DNA from: Astragalus membranaceus
Lineage: Eukaryota; Streptophyta; Magnoliopsida; Fabales; Fabaceae
Direction: 5' to 3'
Assembly: GCA_039519185.1 (NCBI GenBank)
Contig: CM076848.1
Location: forward strand, 186,928,628 to 186,992,627
DNA: 64,000 nt
Part shown: positions 1 through 11,231 of the stretch, one piece after another
Numbering within the stretch: the stretch's first letter is position 1
Layout of the letters: every line of letters begins with the position of its first letter
Notes under the pieces: generated by a model
Database searches by the model: none
The model's input: only the letters and a program-made list of their open reading frames with translations
What the model was told of the DNA's origin: nothing
Program-made: the position numbers and the translations under genes

Positions 1-1603
1 AACAACGGAAAAAGAATTGCTAGCTATAATATTTGGATTGGAAAAGTTTCGTTCCTATTTGGTCGGGTCGAAAATAATTCTGTTTACTGACCATGCTGCG
101 ATAAAGTATTTGCTAACTAAGGGCGAGTCTAAGCCTCGACTCCTTAGATGGATTTTGCTTTTGCAGGAATTCGACTTGGAGATAAAGGATAAGAAGGGGA
201 GCGAGAATGTGGTAGCAGATCATCTGTCCCGGTTGGATAATAAGGAAGTGACTGCACGGGAAAAAGAAATTCTTGAAGAGTTCCCCGATGAAAAGCTGTT
301 TGCAATTGAAGAGAGACCGTGGTTTGCCGACATAGCAAATTACAAAGCAGGTGGAACGGTCCCTCCAGACTTTACTTGGCAACAAAAGAAGAAGTTCCTC
401 CGTGATGCCCAACACTACCTATGGGATGATCCCTTTCTCTTTAAAGTTGGGGCGGATGGAATTATTCGAAGATGTGTTTACGGTAGCGAAAGTCAAAAGA
501 TTCTATGGCGTTGTCATGACTCTCCATGTGGAGGACACTACAATGGGGAACGCACAGCGGCAAAAGTGCTTCAATCTGGGTTTTATTGGCCATCCATTTT
601 CAAAGATGCGCACAATCATGTTAAAAGTTGTGACAAGTGCCAGAGGACAGGTAATATTTCACGTAGGGGGGAGATGCCGTTGAACCCTATACTGGAAGTG
701 GAGGTGTTTGATTGCTGGGGCATTGACTTCATGGGACCATTTCCACCATCGCATGCTTGTCAATATATTTTGGTGGCGGTGGATTATGCTTCTAAATGGG
801 TGGAAGCAATTGCCACTTCTAAAAATGATTCCCAAACTGTGGTCAAATTTGTTAAGAAAAACATCTTCTCAAGATTTGGTGTTCCGAGAGTTCTAATCAG
901 TGATGTGGGTAGTCACTTTTGTAACACTCAGCTTAGCAATGTGTTATCCAAGTATAACGTAAAGCATAAAATATCGACACCGTATCACCCTCAATGTAAT
1001 GGCCAAGTGGAGGCATCAAACAGAGAAATCAAGAGGATATTAGAAAAGACAGTGGGGAACGCAAGGAAAGATTGGGCAGTGAAGGTAGACGATACCTTGT
1101 GGGCATACAGGACAGCTTATAAGACACCCTTAGGTATGTCCCCTTACCAATTGGTTTATGGAAAACCTTGTCATTTGCCAGTTGAACTGGAACACAGAGC
1201 ATATTGGGCGTTGAAATTCTTGAATTTTGATCCTGGATCAAGTGGGGAAAAGAGAACACTTCAGCTTCAAGGATTAGAGGAGATGCGTTTAAATGCATAT
1301 GAGAACAACAAGATCTACAAGGAAAAAATGAAGGTGTACCATGACAAACACATTGCAAGAAAAGAATTTCACCCTGGACAACAAGTCTTATTGTTTAACT
1401 CAAGGCTCAATCTATTTCCAGGAAAATTGAAATCCAAGTGGTCGGGACCCTTTGTTGTCAAGGAAGTAACACCGTACGGAGCAATAGAAGTGGAAGAGCC
1501 AAAGTCCTAGAGATCTTTCAAGGTCAACGGACAAAGACTCAAGCATTATATGGGTGACGGATTGGAAGAGCCTCAAATGGTTCTCATGCTGAGAGACCCA
1601 TAA
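1..1603 (+). pseudogene. Ty3/gypsy (Athila/Calypso-like) pol, 3' part: RNase H and integrase
   Basis: This is the end of a retrotransposon polyprotein that begins before the window. It opens inside RNase H (YLLTKGESKPRLLRWILLLQ, then a VVADHLSRL signature). An H-H-C-C integrase zinc finger follows (HYNGERTAAKV...CDKCQ), then a D,D-35-E core with acids at codons 237, 296 and 332 counted from the ATG at 17. The C-terminal part (LLFNSRLNLFPGKLKSKWSGPF) and the CHLPVELEHRAYWAL block are typical of the Athila/Calypso branch. A TAG at 1508-1510 interrupts the frame. The same frame continues through RSFKVNGQRLKHYMGDG to TAA at 1601-1603, so the copy carries a premature stop. Its 5' part lies outside the window. 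Confidence 0.9.
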
Positions 1604-2197
1604 GAGTTACAAAAAGCGTCAAGCTAGTGACGTAAAAGAAGCGCTTGGTGGGAGGCAACCCACTGGTGAGCGCCATTGTACTTTTTGATTCAGACACTTT
1701 TACTCACACTGTTGGTTGTATTTTGCCCTATTTTGACTTTACTTCGCACTTTGGTCTGTACTTATTATTATAACTTACTCTGTGATATTGGGACACCACT
1801 GCCCTATATTTTGTTTTTGTTTTGTTAAAGCAGCGTCAATGGTGATGATGTGTGGCATTTGGGGTTAGAGATGGGGTTGCATGTTTGCATTTTTCCTTTT
1901 GACACTCGCACTTCAAGTTTTATCATGCAAGTAATAGCATTTTTCCTTTTGACACTCGCACTTCAAGTTTTGTCATGACAAACGTTGCGGAAGTTCCCTA
2001 TCATCGGTGAGCAGCATCTCTCAAGTCCCATCTCTATGATCCCAACTGTGAGGTTTGAGCCTAAACACGTTCTTATATATTGTGTGTATTCCTTGCATGC
2101 ATTAGTCTGCAGAACTTGACATTGTGCTTAATTGTTTTGTGCATGTTTGCATTTTATCATCAAGTAATTTGGGGTTGCATGTTTGCATTTTTCCTTT
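1604..2197 (+). other. Post-pol region of the Athila-like element with short repeats
   Basis: No coding sequence is evident. Just after pol lies a segment around 1637-1662 (GCGCTTGGTGGGAGGCAACC) that I recognise as common behind pol in this branch. A 35-bp unit starting GCATTTTTCCTTTTGACACT occurs at 1887-1921 and 1937-1971. A truncated third copy (2184-2203) runs into the next element. No env-like frame is visible. Confidence 0.55.
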
Positions 2198-3205
2198 TGA
2201 CACGACCCGTGCGCAGGGTTCTGTCAAAATTTTACAAAGTGCCCGAAATGATTCCGTTTCGATTTCAATCCTCTTTTAATCTTTTCCTAACCCTTCTATA
2301 GTGATATTAGGCTTATAATGCCATGATTTTGGGTATGTTTCAAAAGGGTTTTATAAAATACTTTCGAAGTTGAAATTGTTTCAAAAAACCGAATAATAGT
2401 ACACGTGTGATGATATGTTTTATTAATAATAAAGCGGACTATGAGTCCTACGTGGTATGGTATATCTGACGCGGGATGATTATTATTTATTCGTCTAAAC
2501 TGGTGTACAATTCACGATATATATATTATATCGACTATAGGAAATGGCCCAATGCGGTTATTGTGTTCGATTAACGGTCAAAAGTAGATGGACTAAATGT
2601 TCATTGAGTATAGGTGAACTAACAGGTCATCGAGTGTTGATATATTTAATATATATCGAGTTGGGTGACGACCCATGTTAACATACTAGGCGGGGCAGTC
2701 ATGATCCCTTACCCTAGGTGTTGCGCCCGAAAAAGTCCCCGAGGGAGAACCTTCCTCGTTCACAACTTTTCTAAACAATGAAGCCGCCACCAATATTTAT
2801 TAAGGAAAATATTAGGAAAACCTTTTTTTGGAAAGCGATTGGTCTTGCAAAACTAGATAATAGGGTTCGGGGGTCGGTTACGCGCAGGGAAGGTGTTAGC
2901 ACCCCACACGTCCTCTCTACTGAGAGGGAACCTTTAATTAAATGTGTGGTTTTAGTGTGTTGACTTGAAAATACCTAATTTTGCCTCTCTACTTCTTATT
3001 GAAAAAATCTTAATGAAAATCTTTATTTATTATGAAAAAGGGGGAAAATGGTTTTTTAGAAAAAACGCTTGACGGGACATGGCCCGCTCCTACGTATCTC
3101 CCGGTGCGATGGAGAACTCAAAGCTACGTAGTTCTTCTTTGTCTTTTTGAAAAGTTTTTGTTTTTTAATCTTTTTTAGTGAGTTTTCGAAATAGGACGAG
3201 CATTA

Positions 3206-3962
3206 GCAAATGATTAAACTAGCAGAGGCTATGATGAATCACCACTAAATACTAAAAAAAAAAGAGTTGTACCGCTAGTCAAACGAACAAAGGTTCTGAT
3301 GGACTATCAATAACTGCTCGTTTTTATTATCTTTTTTGAAAGTGACTTTCGAAAGAGGTTGATTTGCACGATGATCAAACTAACAAAGGTTATGATGGAT
3401 CATCATTTATTATTCTTTTGGGAAAAAGACATCGCCGCCAATGGCTAGACAAACAAAGGTTCTGGTTAGCCACTAGCGACAATGGGTTGAAAATGATTTT
3501 TAGAAAAGAAAAGGTTTTTGTTCTGAAAATGATCTTGGTTTGCAAAAATGATTCTTTTTTGTTATGAAAATAACTCTTTTCTTTTTATTATGCAAATGCT
3601 AAACTTTTTATGGTTGCGCTTGACGAGAACGTGACTCGCTCCTACGTATCCCAAACGGGAATCAAAGCGACATAGTTCTAACGAGCCTTGAAAGTGAAAG
3701 TCTTTTTGCTTTGGTTTTGAAAAGTGAGGGGCGCTCATGATGATCAAACTAACAAGGGTTATGGGTGATCATCACTAACACTCGCTATGACTTTTGATGC
3801 TTACGAAAATATCTTTTGAAATTGAAAGCATTCATGATAATCAAACTAACAAAGGTTATGGGCGATTATCACAAGTAGCTTATGCATATGAAAACATCCT
3901 TTTTTTGAAATTTAGGCTCTTAGGACAACCAAACTAACAAAGGTTATGGGTGATTGTCACTA
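3206..3962. repeat. Array of seven imperfect hairpin units inside the LTR
   Basis: A conserved core, AAACTAACAAAGGTTATG, recurs near 3215, 3281, 3375, 3447, 3744, 3843 and 3930 with drift. In the best units it is bracketed by complementary arms, such as ATGATGATCA before and TGATCATCA after at 3737-3773. GATAATC pairs with GATTATC at 3833-3873, and GACAACC with GATTGTC at 3922-3962. Arm changes in one unit are partly matched on the other side. Function is unknown. Confidence 0.7.
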
Positions 3963-5328
3963 GTCACCATTTTCATGCTAGGCCATTTAGATAAGAAAGC
4001 AATGAATGCAAATCGAATCCTTAGGCAAATAACAATCTCATTTGAATTCTTGAGCAAATATTAGCCTAGACTACACATGTTAGACAACAACACATAAATA
4101 GGCAAAGAAGGAACTTGAATTGGGCATTAAGCAAAAATACAAGAGTGGGCAAGATTGAACCTAAATGCACATCTAGTGGAAGATGCTAGGCGAGAACCGT
4201 ACTCAAATATTTCTACAAAACGCAAGGGACTCTAAATGCACATCTAGTGGAAGATGCAATGTGAGGAATGGGCCTATCTAAGTGTTGATGATATTCTTAT
4301 ATGAGAATGGACAATGAAATTGTTAGCTTAAGGAAAAGAGTTGCCTCAATCATGATCATAGGCAAGCATAAGCAAGCAAATTATTTAGCAACCAAAGTAT
4401 CTAAGAATGTTGAATCACTTTGGTCAATCCTCACACTTAAGATTAAGTGCACAAGTGCACAAGTGTGAATCACCTTGCCAATCATCAACAAAACAAGTTT
4501 ATTAAGGCAAACCCAAACCCTAATTTTTTATGTTAAAGCCTAGGAGCCTACATACCCTAAATCAACTATTATTCATCCCCAAATCATGAAATAAACAAAA
4601 GCATTCAAGAACCCTAAACCTAGGCCCATGGCCGAATGTTATCATGCTTGAAATGGGTTTCTTATTTTGTGAAAATTATGCAAACATGAGTGAATATGCA
4701 AGGAAATGTGAGAAAACACAACAACAACTAGTAAATCACATTTTTATGAGAGTATGCGAAATACAACATGCCATAAAACCACATTTTATTAAGATCAACA
4801 CAAATCAACATTTATTAAAGGGTGAGAAGCACCATAAGCACCCAAGCCTCCCTAAGTGCTTGTCAAAGTGCTTATGACACCTCTCACCAACAACAATCAA
4901 CAATATGAGAATATGAAGATGATAGGATGAATGCTTTTTATATTTTTGAGGAAATACTCAAAGATGATGCAAGGTTTTAAGGATTACCTTAGCTTTGAGC
5001 TAGAAAGTGAGATGAGAAGATGAAGCTAGACACAAATCAACAAAACTCCAATATCCTTCAAAGAAGTACCTACTTGATGATGATGCTTGAACCTTGAATG
5101 AGAAATGGAGGGAGTATGTGAAAGAGGGATGCAAAATGAGGTGAGTTGTTTGTTAGGGTTTTTGGTGTAGGAGAAAAAGGGAAGGTTCCTTTGAGATGAA
5201 AGAAAAAACAAGAGGAAGTGAGGGAGAGGAGAGAGGCTACGAATTTCTTGGTTCTTTTTGGGAGGAGAGGAGTGAGTTGTTCTTATTGAATTTCAAAGAT
5301 CCAATGGGTTTAAAGTTGTGAGAGGGAA

Positions 5329-5680
5329 GTAAAGAAATTAGTGTGTATTTAGTGGTGTGGATAGAAGGAAGGTAAAAAATATGTTGTGTATTGAATGTTA
5401 TTGGACTCAAAGGTGTGCTTGTCATGATGAAAGGCTTTTGTGATGTGCACTTGATGGGGGCTGAAGTGAGGGGTGGTGTGGAGCATGAGGATGGAGTGAG
5501 GGAGGTAAAGAAATTAGTGTGTATTTAGTGGTGTAGAGAGAAGGAAGGTAAAAATATGTTGTGTATTGAATGTTATTGGACTCAAAGGTGTGCTTGTCAT
5601 GATGAAAGGCTTTTGTGATGTGCACTTGATGGGGGCTGAAGTGAGGGGTGGTGTGGAGCATGAGGATGGAGTGAGGGAGG
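5329..5680. repeat. Two-copy 176-bp tandem duplication in the LTR
   Basis: Copy 1 (5329-5504) and copy 2 (5505-5680) each start GTAAAGAAATTAGTGTG and end in GATGGAGTGAGGGAG. They differ by only a few bases, so the duplication is recent relative to the LTR. Confidence 0.9.
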
Positions 5681-6134
5681 TAGTTTGCTTGCAAAACTAG
5701 TGCTTACTTTAGCCAAAAATGGATAAAAGCAAAAAGCACCTAAAAGGAATTAGCCCTAATTCTAAAAATACAATAAGCATCCAATATTATTTTGTTATTC
5801 ATTTTTAAATTTTGATTTCAGATTTTTATTTTTAATTATACATATTTTTGAGCCTTTTTGAAAGCGAGAGAAAAAAAAACCGTTATAAATGACCAAAATA
5901 CCCTTTTTGACTCTAAAACCCTAATTTGGCCGAAAAATGCGTTCCAACCCTAAAAATGATTTCAAGACCCTTGGAATGCCTTCTAGGATCCGAAATGCAG
6001 TGCATAAGGCTCTTCGCTCTTCAATTTATTTATTTTTTGTGGAAAATTAGGGTTTTGACCTAAGCCGGACAAAATTGGGGTATGACACTAGACCCTGTGC
6101 CATTAGGGAAAGTACTATTGGTAAGGGGGTTCGG

Positions 6135-6436
6135 CGCAGCTTAGCGTTCGCGCAGTCGGTGTTATGTTAAATTGTTTGTTGTGCGATACACCGCAGCTTA
6201 GCGTTCGCGCAGTCGGTGTCGTACAGTGCGGTTCACCACAGCTTAGCGTTCGCGCAGTCGACATTAAATTAAAAGTTAAAGAATGCGGTTCACCGGGCTT
6301 AGCGTTCGCGCAGTCGATGTCGTGTTCGAATGGTTTCATTTTTGAACTTAGCCGGGCTTAGCGTTCGCTCAGTCGACATTATATTAAAAGTTAAAGAACG
6401 CGGTTCACCGGGCTTAGCGTTCGCGCAGTCGGTGTC
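6135..6436. repeat. GC-rich minisatellite, six units of ~45-59 bp
   Basis: The core CTTAGCGTTCGCGCAGTCG starts at 6140, 6197, 6242, 6298, 6357 and 6413, giving a period mostly of 56-59 bp and once 45 bp. One copy has GCTC for GCGC. The spacers alternate between two types: TTAAAAGTTAAAGAACGCGG-like and TCGTGTTCGGATGGTTTC-like. The GC content stands out from the AT-rich surroundings. Overlapping short frames on both strands are by-products of the repeat. Confidence 0.9.
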
Positions 6437-6455
6437 GTGTTCGGATGGTTTCATA

Positions 6456-6866
6456 ATTGAACCGAGAGTGTTGTTAGGGGTCTCGGTAGAACTCACTGAT
6501 ATTGTATCTCACTATTTATATGTTGTTGTTTTACAGAGAAACACGGACAGCGGAAATTCAAGAGGCACGAGTAGGTTGAGCTCGGGCGATTGATGATGAC
6601 TTAGCTTTCATGCTTAAGTTTATATTTCCTTTGTTGTCTGTGTACTACAACTCTATGTCGTTAGTGTTATGACTTTATTCCGCTTTCTTGTATGATATTG
6701 AACACTATAGTTTGCTGAAGGTTATGGTCAGGGAACCTTTTGGGTCTTATTTGTATTTAAGACTGTTTTGTTGTAATTCAGCGAGAACTATATTGCAGTG
6801 TTCAGTATCTATGCAGGGATGGTGCATTTGGGTATTTTTACTCGATAAAAATACCAGGGTGTTACA
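6456..6866 (+). repeat. LTR-like terminus of an unidentified retroelement
   Basis: The sequence resembles the 3' half of a plant LTR. A TTTTACAG|AGAAACACGG junction and a short open stretch ending in a stop are followed by AT-rich DNA, and it ends ...ACCAGGGTGTTACA at 6866. The matching start was not found. The minisatellite just upstream may belong to the same element. Confidence 0.35.
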
Positions 6867-6876
6867 TGATTAATGG

Positions 6877-7310
6877 TGGTAAAAATGGTGGTTGGCGGTG
6901 GTCAGAGTGGTAGTTGGCGATAGTCATATTGATGGTCATAAGTGAATGTATTGGTGATCGTTGGTGGTCGACAATGGTCGAAGTAATGATCGTCGGTGGT
7001 CAAAGTGGTGGTCGTAATGATAGTCGATAGTGGTCATATTGGAGATCATAAGTGGATAAAGTGGGTATTTGAGGTGGTCATAGTGGTTATTGAAGTGATG
7101 GTTGGTGGTGGTAGAAGTGGTGGTGGTCTGAGTGGTGGTTGGTGGTGGTGGTTGAAGTAGTGATTGGCGGTGGTCAGAGTGGTAGTTTGTGGTGGTCAGA
7201 TTGTGACTAGAGGTGGATGAAGTGGTGATCGGTGGTGGTCAAAGTGGCAGTCCTCGACAATCAAAGTAGTGGTTGGTGGTGGTTGGATTAATGATCGACG
7301 ACCATTGATA
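6877..7310. repeat. Degenerate GGTGGTC/GTGGTTGG low-complexity tract
   Basis: Imperfect repetition of GGTGGTNG, AGTGGTGG and CGGTGGTCA units covers about 430 bases. It has no coding frame of significance. Confidence 0.75.
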
Positions 7311-7501
7311 GTGACGTGTTAGCGTTAAAACAAAAACATAAATTATTGTTAGAATATCAGATATTATTTTCCATATCAATTAGTATTAATTAGTATCAAT
7401 TAGGTTTAATTAGTCTTTATTGTAATTGATTCTTATTTTCATTATAAATAGATATGAGTGTGCTCTATTATAGACACACAGAGACAATCACATATTCAAC
7501 A

Positions 7502-7513
7502 TGGTATCAGAGC
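7502..7513 (+). promoter_or_regulatory. Primer-binding site (initiator tRNA-Met)
   Basis: TGGTATCAGAGC lies immediately after the CA that ends the 5' LTR. This is the usual plant LTR-element sequence pairing with the 3' end of initiator methionine tRNA. Confidence 0.9.
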
Positions 7514-8312
7514 GGGTTCTGATCTTCTGACATCGTCTCTGTGCTTCACGACCGTTGCCGCGCGGCGTCATCTACCGCCGGCAATCCCCGCCTTTTTTTT
7601 TAGTTTTTAATTTATCTCTTTTTCACTGCTCCAATCACCTTTTTAGTTTTCCGGTTTCTGCTTTCTGCCGCTGTGTTCGTCTCTCCGGCGTGTTTTCCGA
7701 CCATAACCACCGTCAGCCACCGCGTCGGAAAATTTTCCGATGACCGTTTCCGAAGAAACCACTACCATCAGGTTCGCCTCCTCCCGATCTACACAACGGT
7801 CCAAGTTCCAACCTCACTGGCCCAGTCACACGTCCGTACGCGTCGATCTACCTCCGGGGAAATCCTCCATTCTCCGCCGTCTTCAACCGCGCGTGTCGGC
7901 GCGTCCGGCCACTGTTCCGGCCATTCTTCTTGTCATCGGAGTCGCCTTCCTCTCCACGTCCTGGATCTGTGGTTACTTTTTGTTTTTGGTGCACGAACAG
8001 TTACGCTACAGTTCAAACTATCACTTTCTCTCTCCTCTTCAAACATCAGATCTGCTGGCTCTAGTTTTGTTTGTTATGCCTTCCTTTCTCATTAATGACT
8101 TATAATGTGGTGTCTTCTCTTGCCATCGATGGTCATTCCGGTGATGACTCTTTCCCACATATTAATCATTAATGATGACTTCTCCCATCGACGGTCATTC
8201 CGATTGTGTCTTATGTTGATTATGACTGACAAATATGGATGTCAGCTTTAGTTTCAAGTTTTATGGGGAAAAAGTTGTTATTGTAACAAGCTTAAAAGCT
8301 TAGTAAGCTTTA

Positions 8313-8325
8313 GCTTGAGGGGGAG
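8313..8325 (+). promoter_or_regulatory. Polypurine tract
   Basis: GCTTGAGGGGGAG abuts the TG that starts the 3' LTR. It serves as the plus-strand primer in LTR-element replication. Confidence 0.85.
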
Positions 8326-8627
8326 TGTTAGAATATCAGATATGATTTTCCATATCAATTAGTATTAATTAGTATCAATTAGGTTTAATTAGTCTTTATT
8401 GTAATTGATTCTTATTTTCATTATAAATAGATATGAGTGTGCTCTATTATAGACACACAGAAACAATCACATATTCAACAATTATAAAACCTATTTCTTT
8501 GTTAAGTTTTTATTAAAAACAGTTTAAAAATTAAGAAAAAAATCAACTCAACTCCATTCCCGAACTCCCAGCTTGTTGGGCTTTTGATTTCCAAATAAGA
8601 TTGCTAAATAAAGAAACAACTATCATC

Positions 8628-11123
8628 TTTATCTATAAAGCGAGGGTAGTCCTTCCTTCAATTGGACTCCCGCCAAAACTACCCCTCCCCCTTTTTTTTC
8701 TTTCTTCATATTTAATGTTTTCTTTTCTAAAAAAAAATATTTGTTTATGCATTTATTTATTTTATATTTAAATTTTATATTATAATAATACTTTTTTTTT
8801 GCTTATAACTTAATTTGGTTATAAACTTTATCCCACTTCTTTTATTAATTTCACCACTTTAAAAATTTAATTTATAGTTATACTTCTTCTCTTTATGTTT
8901 TTTAGAACCACATTTCTTTTAATTTAAAATATCTATTGGATAAACAATTATTTTAGAATAAGAGGTTTGGTCCTTGAATGTATCAAAATGACAAACACGA
9001 CTCTAAATGTCTCTTTAGTAAATTATTATGGTCCTTAAATATGTCTATTGTTAGGTATTTTGTTTCTCATGTGTGTTTTTTGTTGGTCAACTTATTCCCT
9101 AAAACTATAAACAAAAGAGTCATTTAGGGATGTGTTTTCAGTTTTGATACATTTAGGAACTATAATGACAACGCCCCACATATTCAGGGACCAAAATGAC
9201 TTTAGTCCATATAGTATAACTAAATTGGTGTTTATAATTTTATTTTGTAAATAGTATTTAATAAATATATAGAAGATGATAGCATTGATTTCTTTTGTTC
9301 TGTTTGTTGAAATTCTTTGGTTCATCTTAAATCCAGTCTTACCGACACATATGGACATTAGAAATTTTGTGCTCTCTCTTTCATTATTTGTTTAAAAATC
9401 TAATTAACATTAATCCATGCAACACACATTTTTACTAATTTCACCACTTTAAAAAAGCAATTTATTTTTATACTTCTTCTTCTTCTTATATTTTTTAAAA
9501 TCAAATTTTTTCGAACCTTTAAATGGGGAGAGGGGGTTTGGCAAATTTGAATCCATTTAGTTTGGTCACTACCAAATCATAAATATCTCTTGAAGCCATT
9601 TAGTTCGGTCACTACCAAATAACAAATATCTATTTAATCCATTTAATTTAGTCACTACCAAATCATACAGAAAAATGAATATACATTGGTGTTTCTTCTT
9701 ATGTTTATTTTTTGTGAGTATCGTGCTTTAGCATGTACTCGTGTCAACCCCCTCCCTTTTTTTGTTTCTTTTTTATATTTTAATTTTTTTGTTTTTTTAA
9801 TAATGTTTCTTTCTTTATTTTTTTTTCCTCTTTTAGTTAGTCTATTATTAATTGCTATTAACACTTTTATCTTTATAATATTTATTTTTGTCATTTTGCA
9901 CCAACATGTATTTGAAGTATACTTAAATTGATGTTTATATTTTTATTTTAGTCCCGCCTATTATTAATATTTGATTTTAAATAGTATTTAATGAATATAT
10001 AGAACTTGACAAACTTTGGTTTCTTTTGTTGTATTTGTTGAAAGAAGTGTGTCATAAAGGATATGTTTGAGATACTACATATCCTTTATTCCTTTCATTG
10101 TCATGGATTTGGTCTTTACCAACTTTACTATTGATGCATATCCTTTTTTAAGTGGTAAAAATTGAGTTTTTTTTATGACATAAATTGATTTTTCAGAAGT
10201 TTAGAAAAATATGATTCTAGAAAATATAAGGAGAAGAATTATAAAAAAAATAATTTAAAGTGGTGAAATTAGTAAAAGGGTGTGTTGCACGAGTTAGTGT
10301 TAATTAAATTTTTAAAAAAATTATGAAAGAGAAGCCACAAAATTTCTATTGTTCATGTGTGCTGATAAGTCTGATTTAAGTTGAACCATAGAATTTAATT
10401 GTATTTTAGAATACGAGTCTTTCCATTATGCAGAGAATGAATGATAGGTTGATGTCTAAAATTTAAAATGTTATATATTAACAATTTTTGTCTCCTTATT
10501 AAATTTGGGTATCATTCAATAAGAAATGGATTTGATTGAGCATCCAATATGATTATAATTGGTCGTTTCATGTTCTTATTGGCTCAACGGTAATTTGGGG
10601 ATTAATCATTAAAAGTTGTATCATGTTTTTTTTTTCTATTAATACAAGTAAATAACATATATTACATCAAGTAATAAGGAACATGTATTATATTAAGGTT
10701 CATGCACCATTTTATTTTGTGAAAATTTACGGTTAAAGTTATATACAATTTTTAGTTGCCAAACATAATTGTAGAAATGACAACTTTAATATATCGATTG
10801 TTTTTATCTATTTATTCAATTCTGCAATATAAAGATTCCGCAATGCTTAGTAGATGCAGAAGGAGTATGGTTTTGATCAAATTATGTGTTAAGTTTTCAT
10901 ATTCACATTTAACGAATGTGGATTCTGTTATTAAAATTTGTTAAGATTTTTCTTCTTATTATTATCTATGGATGTTGAATTTCAATGTCTTTATTAACGT
11001 TCCTTTTTAATTTTTGATCTTCTTATTTCATTTACAGTAATAATTTAATATTTATTCATAATTCAAATTTAGATGACCCGTGCATCGCGCGGGTGTATTA
11101 GGGCTACTTGAAATTTATACTAG
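8628..11123 (+). mobile_element. Putative non-autonomous Helitron (~2.5 kb)
   Basis: The proposed 5' end TCTATAAAGCGAGGGTAGTC (8628) follows T-rich DNA. The proposed 3' end is CTAG at 11120-11123 followed by T, preceded by a GC hairpin at 11077-11093 (CCCGTGC-ATC-GCGCGGG). No Rep/helicase is encoded. Two internal segments are inverted copies of each other: ~9360-9500 (AGAAATTTTGTGCTCTCTCT...) and ~10195-10350 (...AGAGAAGCCACAAAATTTCT). They share TTTCACCACTTTAA and its complement. Interior open frames (9092-9358, 9655-9931, 10756-10944) are low complexity and not credible. The hairpin-to-CTAG gap of ~26 nt is longer than in the other ends in this window, which lowers confidence. Confidence 0.45.
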
Positions 11124-11231
11124 TTTAGCTACAAATCACAGGGGATAAAGCTCCGATTGACAAAACCATTAGCACTTGCAGCACCACCACTACAAGTGAC
11201 AAAGCTCCAATTGTGTTCCACACTTTGCCTC

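Larger units (their letters stand above)
2198..6087 (+). mobile_element. Solo LTR, Ogre-like (Ty3/gypsy, Tat lineage)
   Basis: A ~3.9 kb stretch begins TGACACGACCCGTG and ends GGGGTATGACA, compatible with TG...CA LTR ends. It contains the block around 2866-2925 (GGGTTCGGGGGTCGGTTACG, then TTAGCACCCCACACG) that I associate with the very long LTRs of legume Ogre elements. No gag, pol or second LTR is joined to it here, so it is read as a solo LTR. Short open frames inside (for example near 5026-5694) are repetitive and not credible genes. The edges are uncertain: both sides show GACAC, but I cannot see a clean 5-bp duplication next to TG and CA. The family assignment is from memory. Confidence 0.65.
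7347..8480 (+). mobile_element. Compact copia-like LTR element (TRIM/LARD type), complete
   Basis: This 1134-bp element has 155-bp LTRs at 7347-7501 and 8326-8480. Both begin TGTTAGAATATCAGATAT and end ATATTCAACA, and they differ at two positions. A perfect 5-bp target duplication, ATTAT, lies at 7342-7346 and 8481-8485. A primer-binding site complementary to initiator methionine tRNA directly follows the 5' LTR. A purine tract precedes the 3' LTR. The ~824-bp interior has no gag, protease, integrase or RT motif. Its start (GCTTCACGACCGTTGCCGCG) resembles the leader/gag start of Ty1/copia elements. It is therefore non-autonomous. Frames of 121-140 codons inside are not recognisable. Two differences in 155 bp suggest an insertion age of under about one million years at usual plant rates. 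Confidence 0.92.

Noticed and set aside
5026..5694. Minus-strand frames of 61-90 codons rich in His, Pro and Thr
   Set aside because: They lie in the 176-bp tandem repeat of the LTR and mirror the duplication.
6877..7310. Possible glycine/valine-rich repeat protein from GGTGGT units
   Set aside because: No frame stays open and the unit length varies. It is simple low-complexity DNA.
7555..8105. Overlapping 121- and 140-codon frames inside the compact copia-like element
   Set aside because: There is no gag zinc knuckle, protease or other motif. Two frames are open over the same GC-rich stretch, a composition effect.
11157..11231. Upstream extension of the PPR protein
   Set aside because: The extension begins at a TTG codon. 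The first in-frame ATG is 11232 and the region is near the Helitron end.
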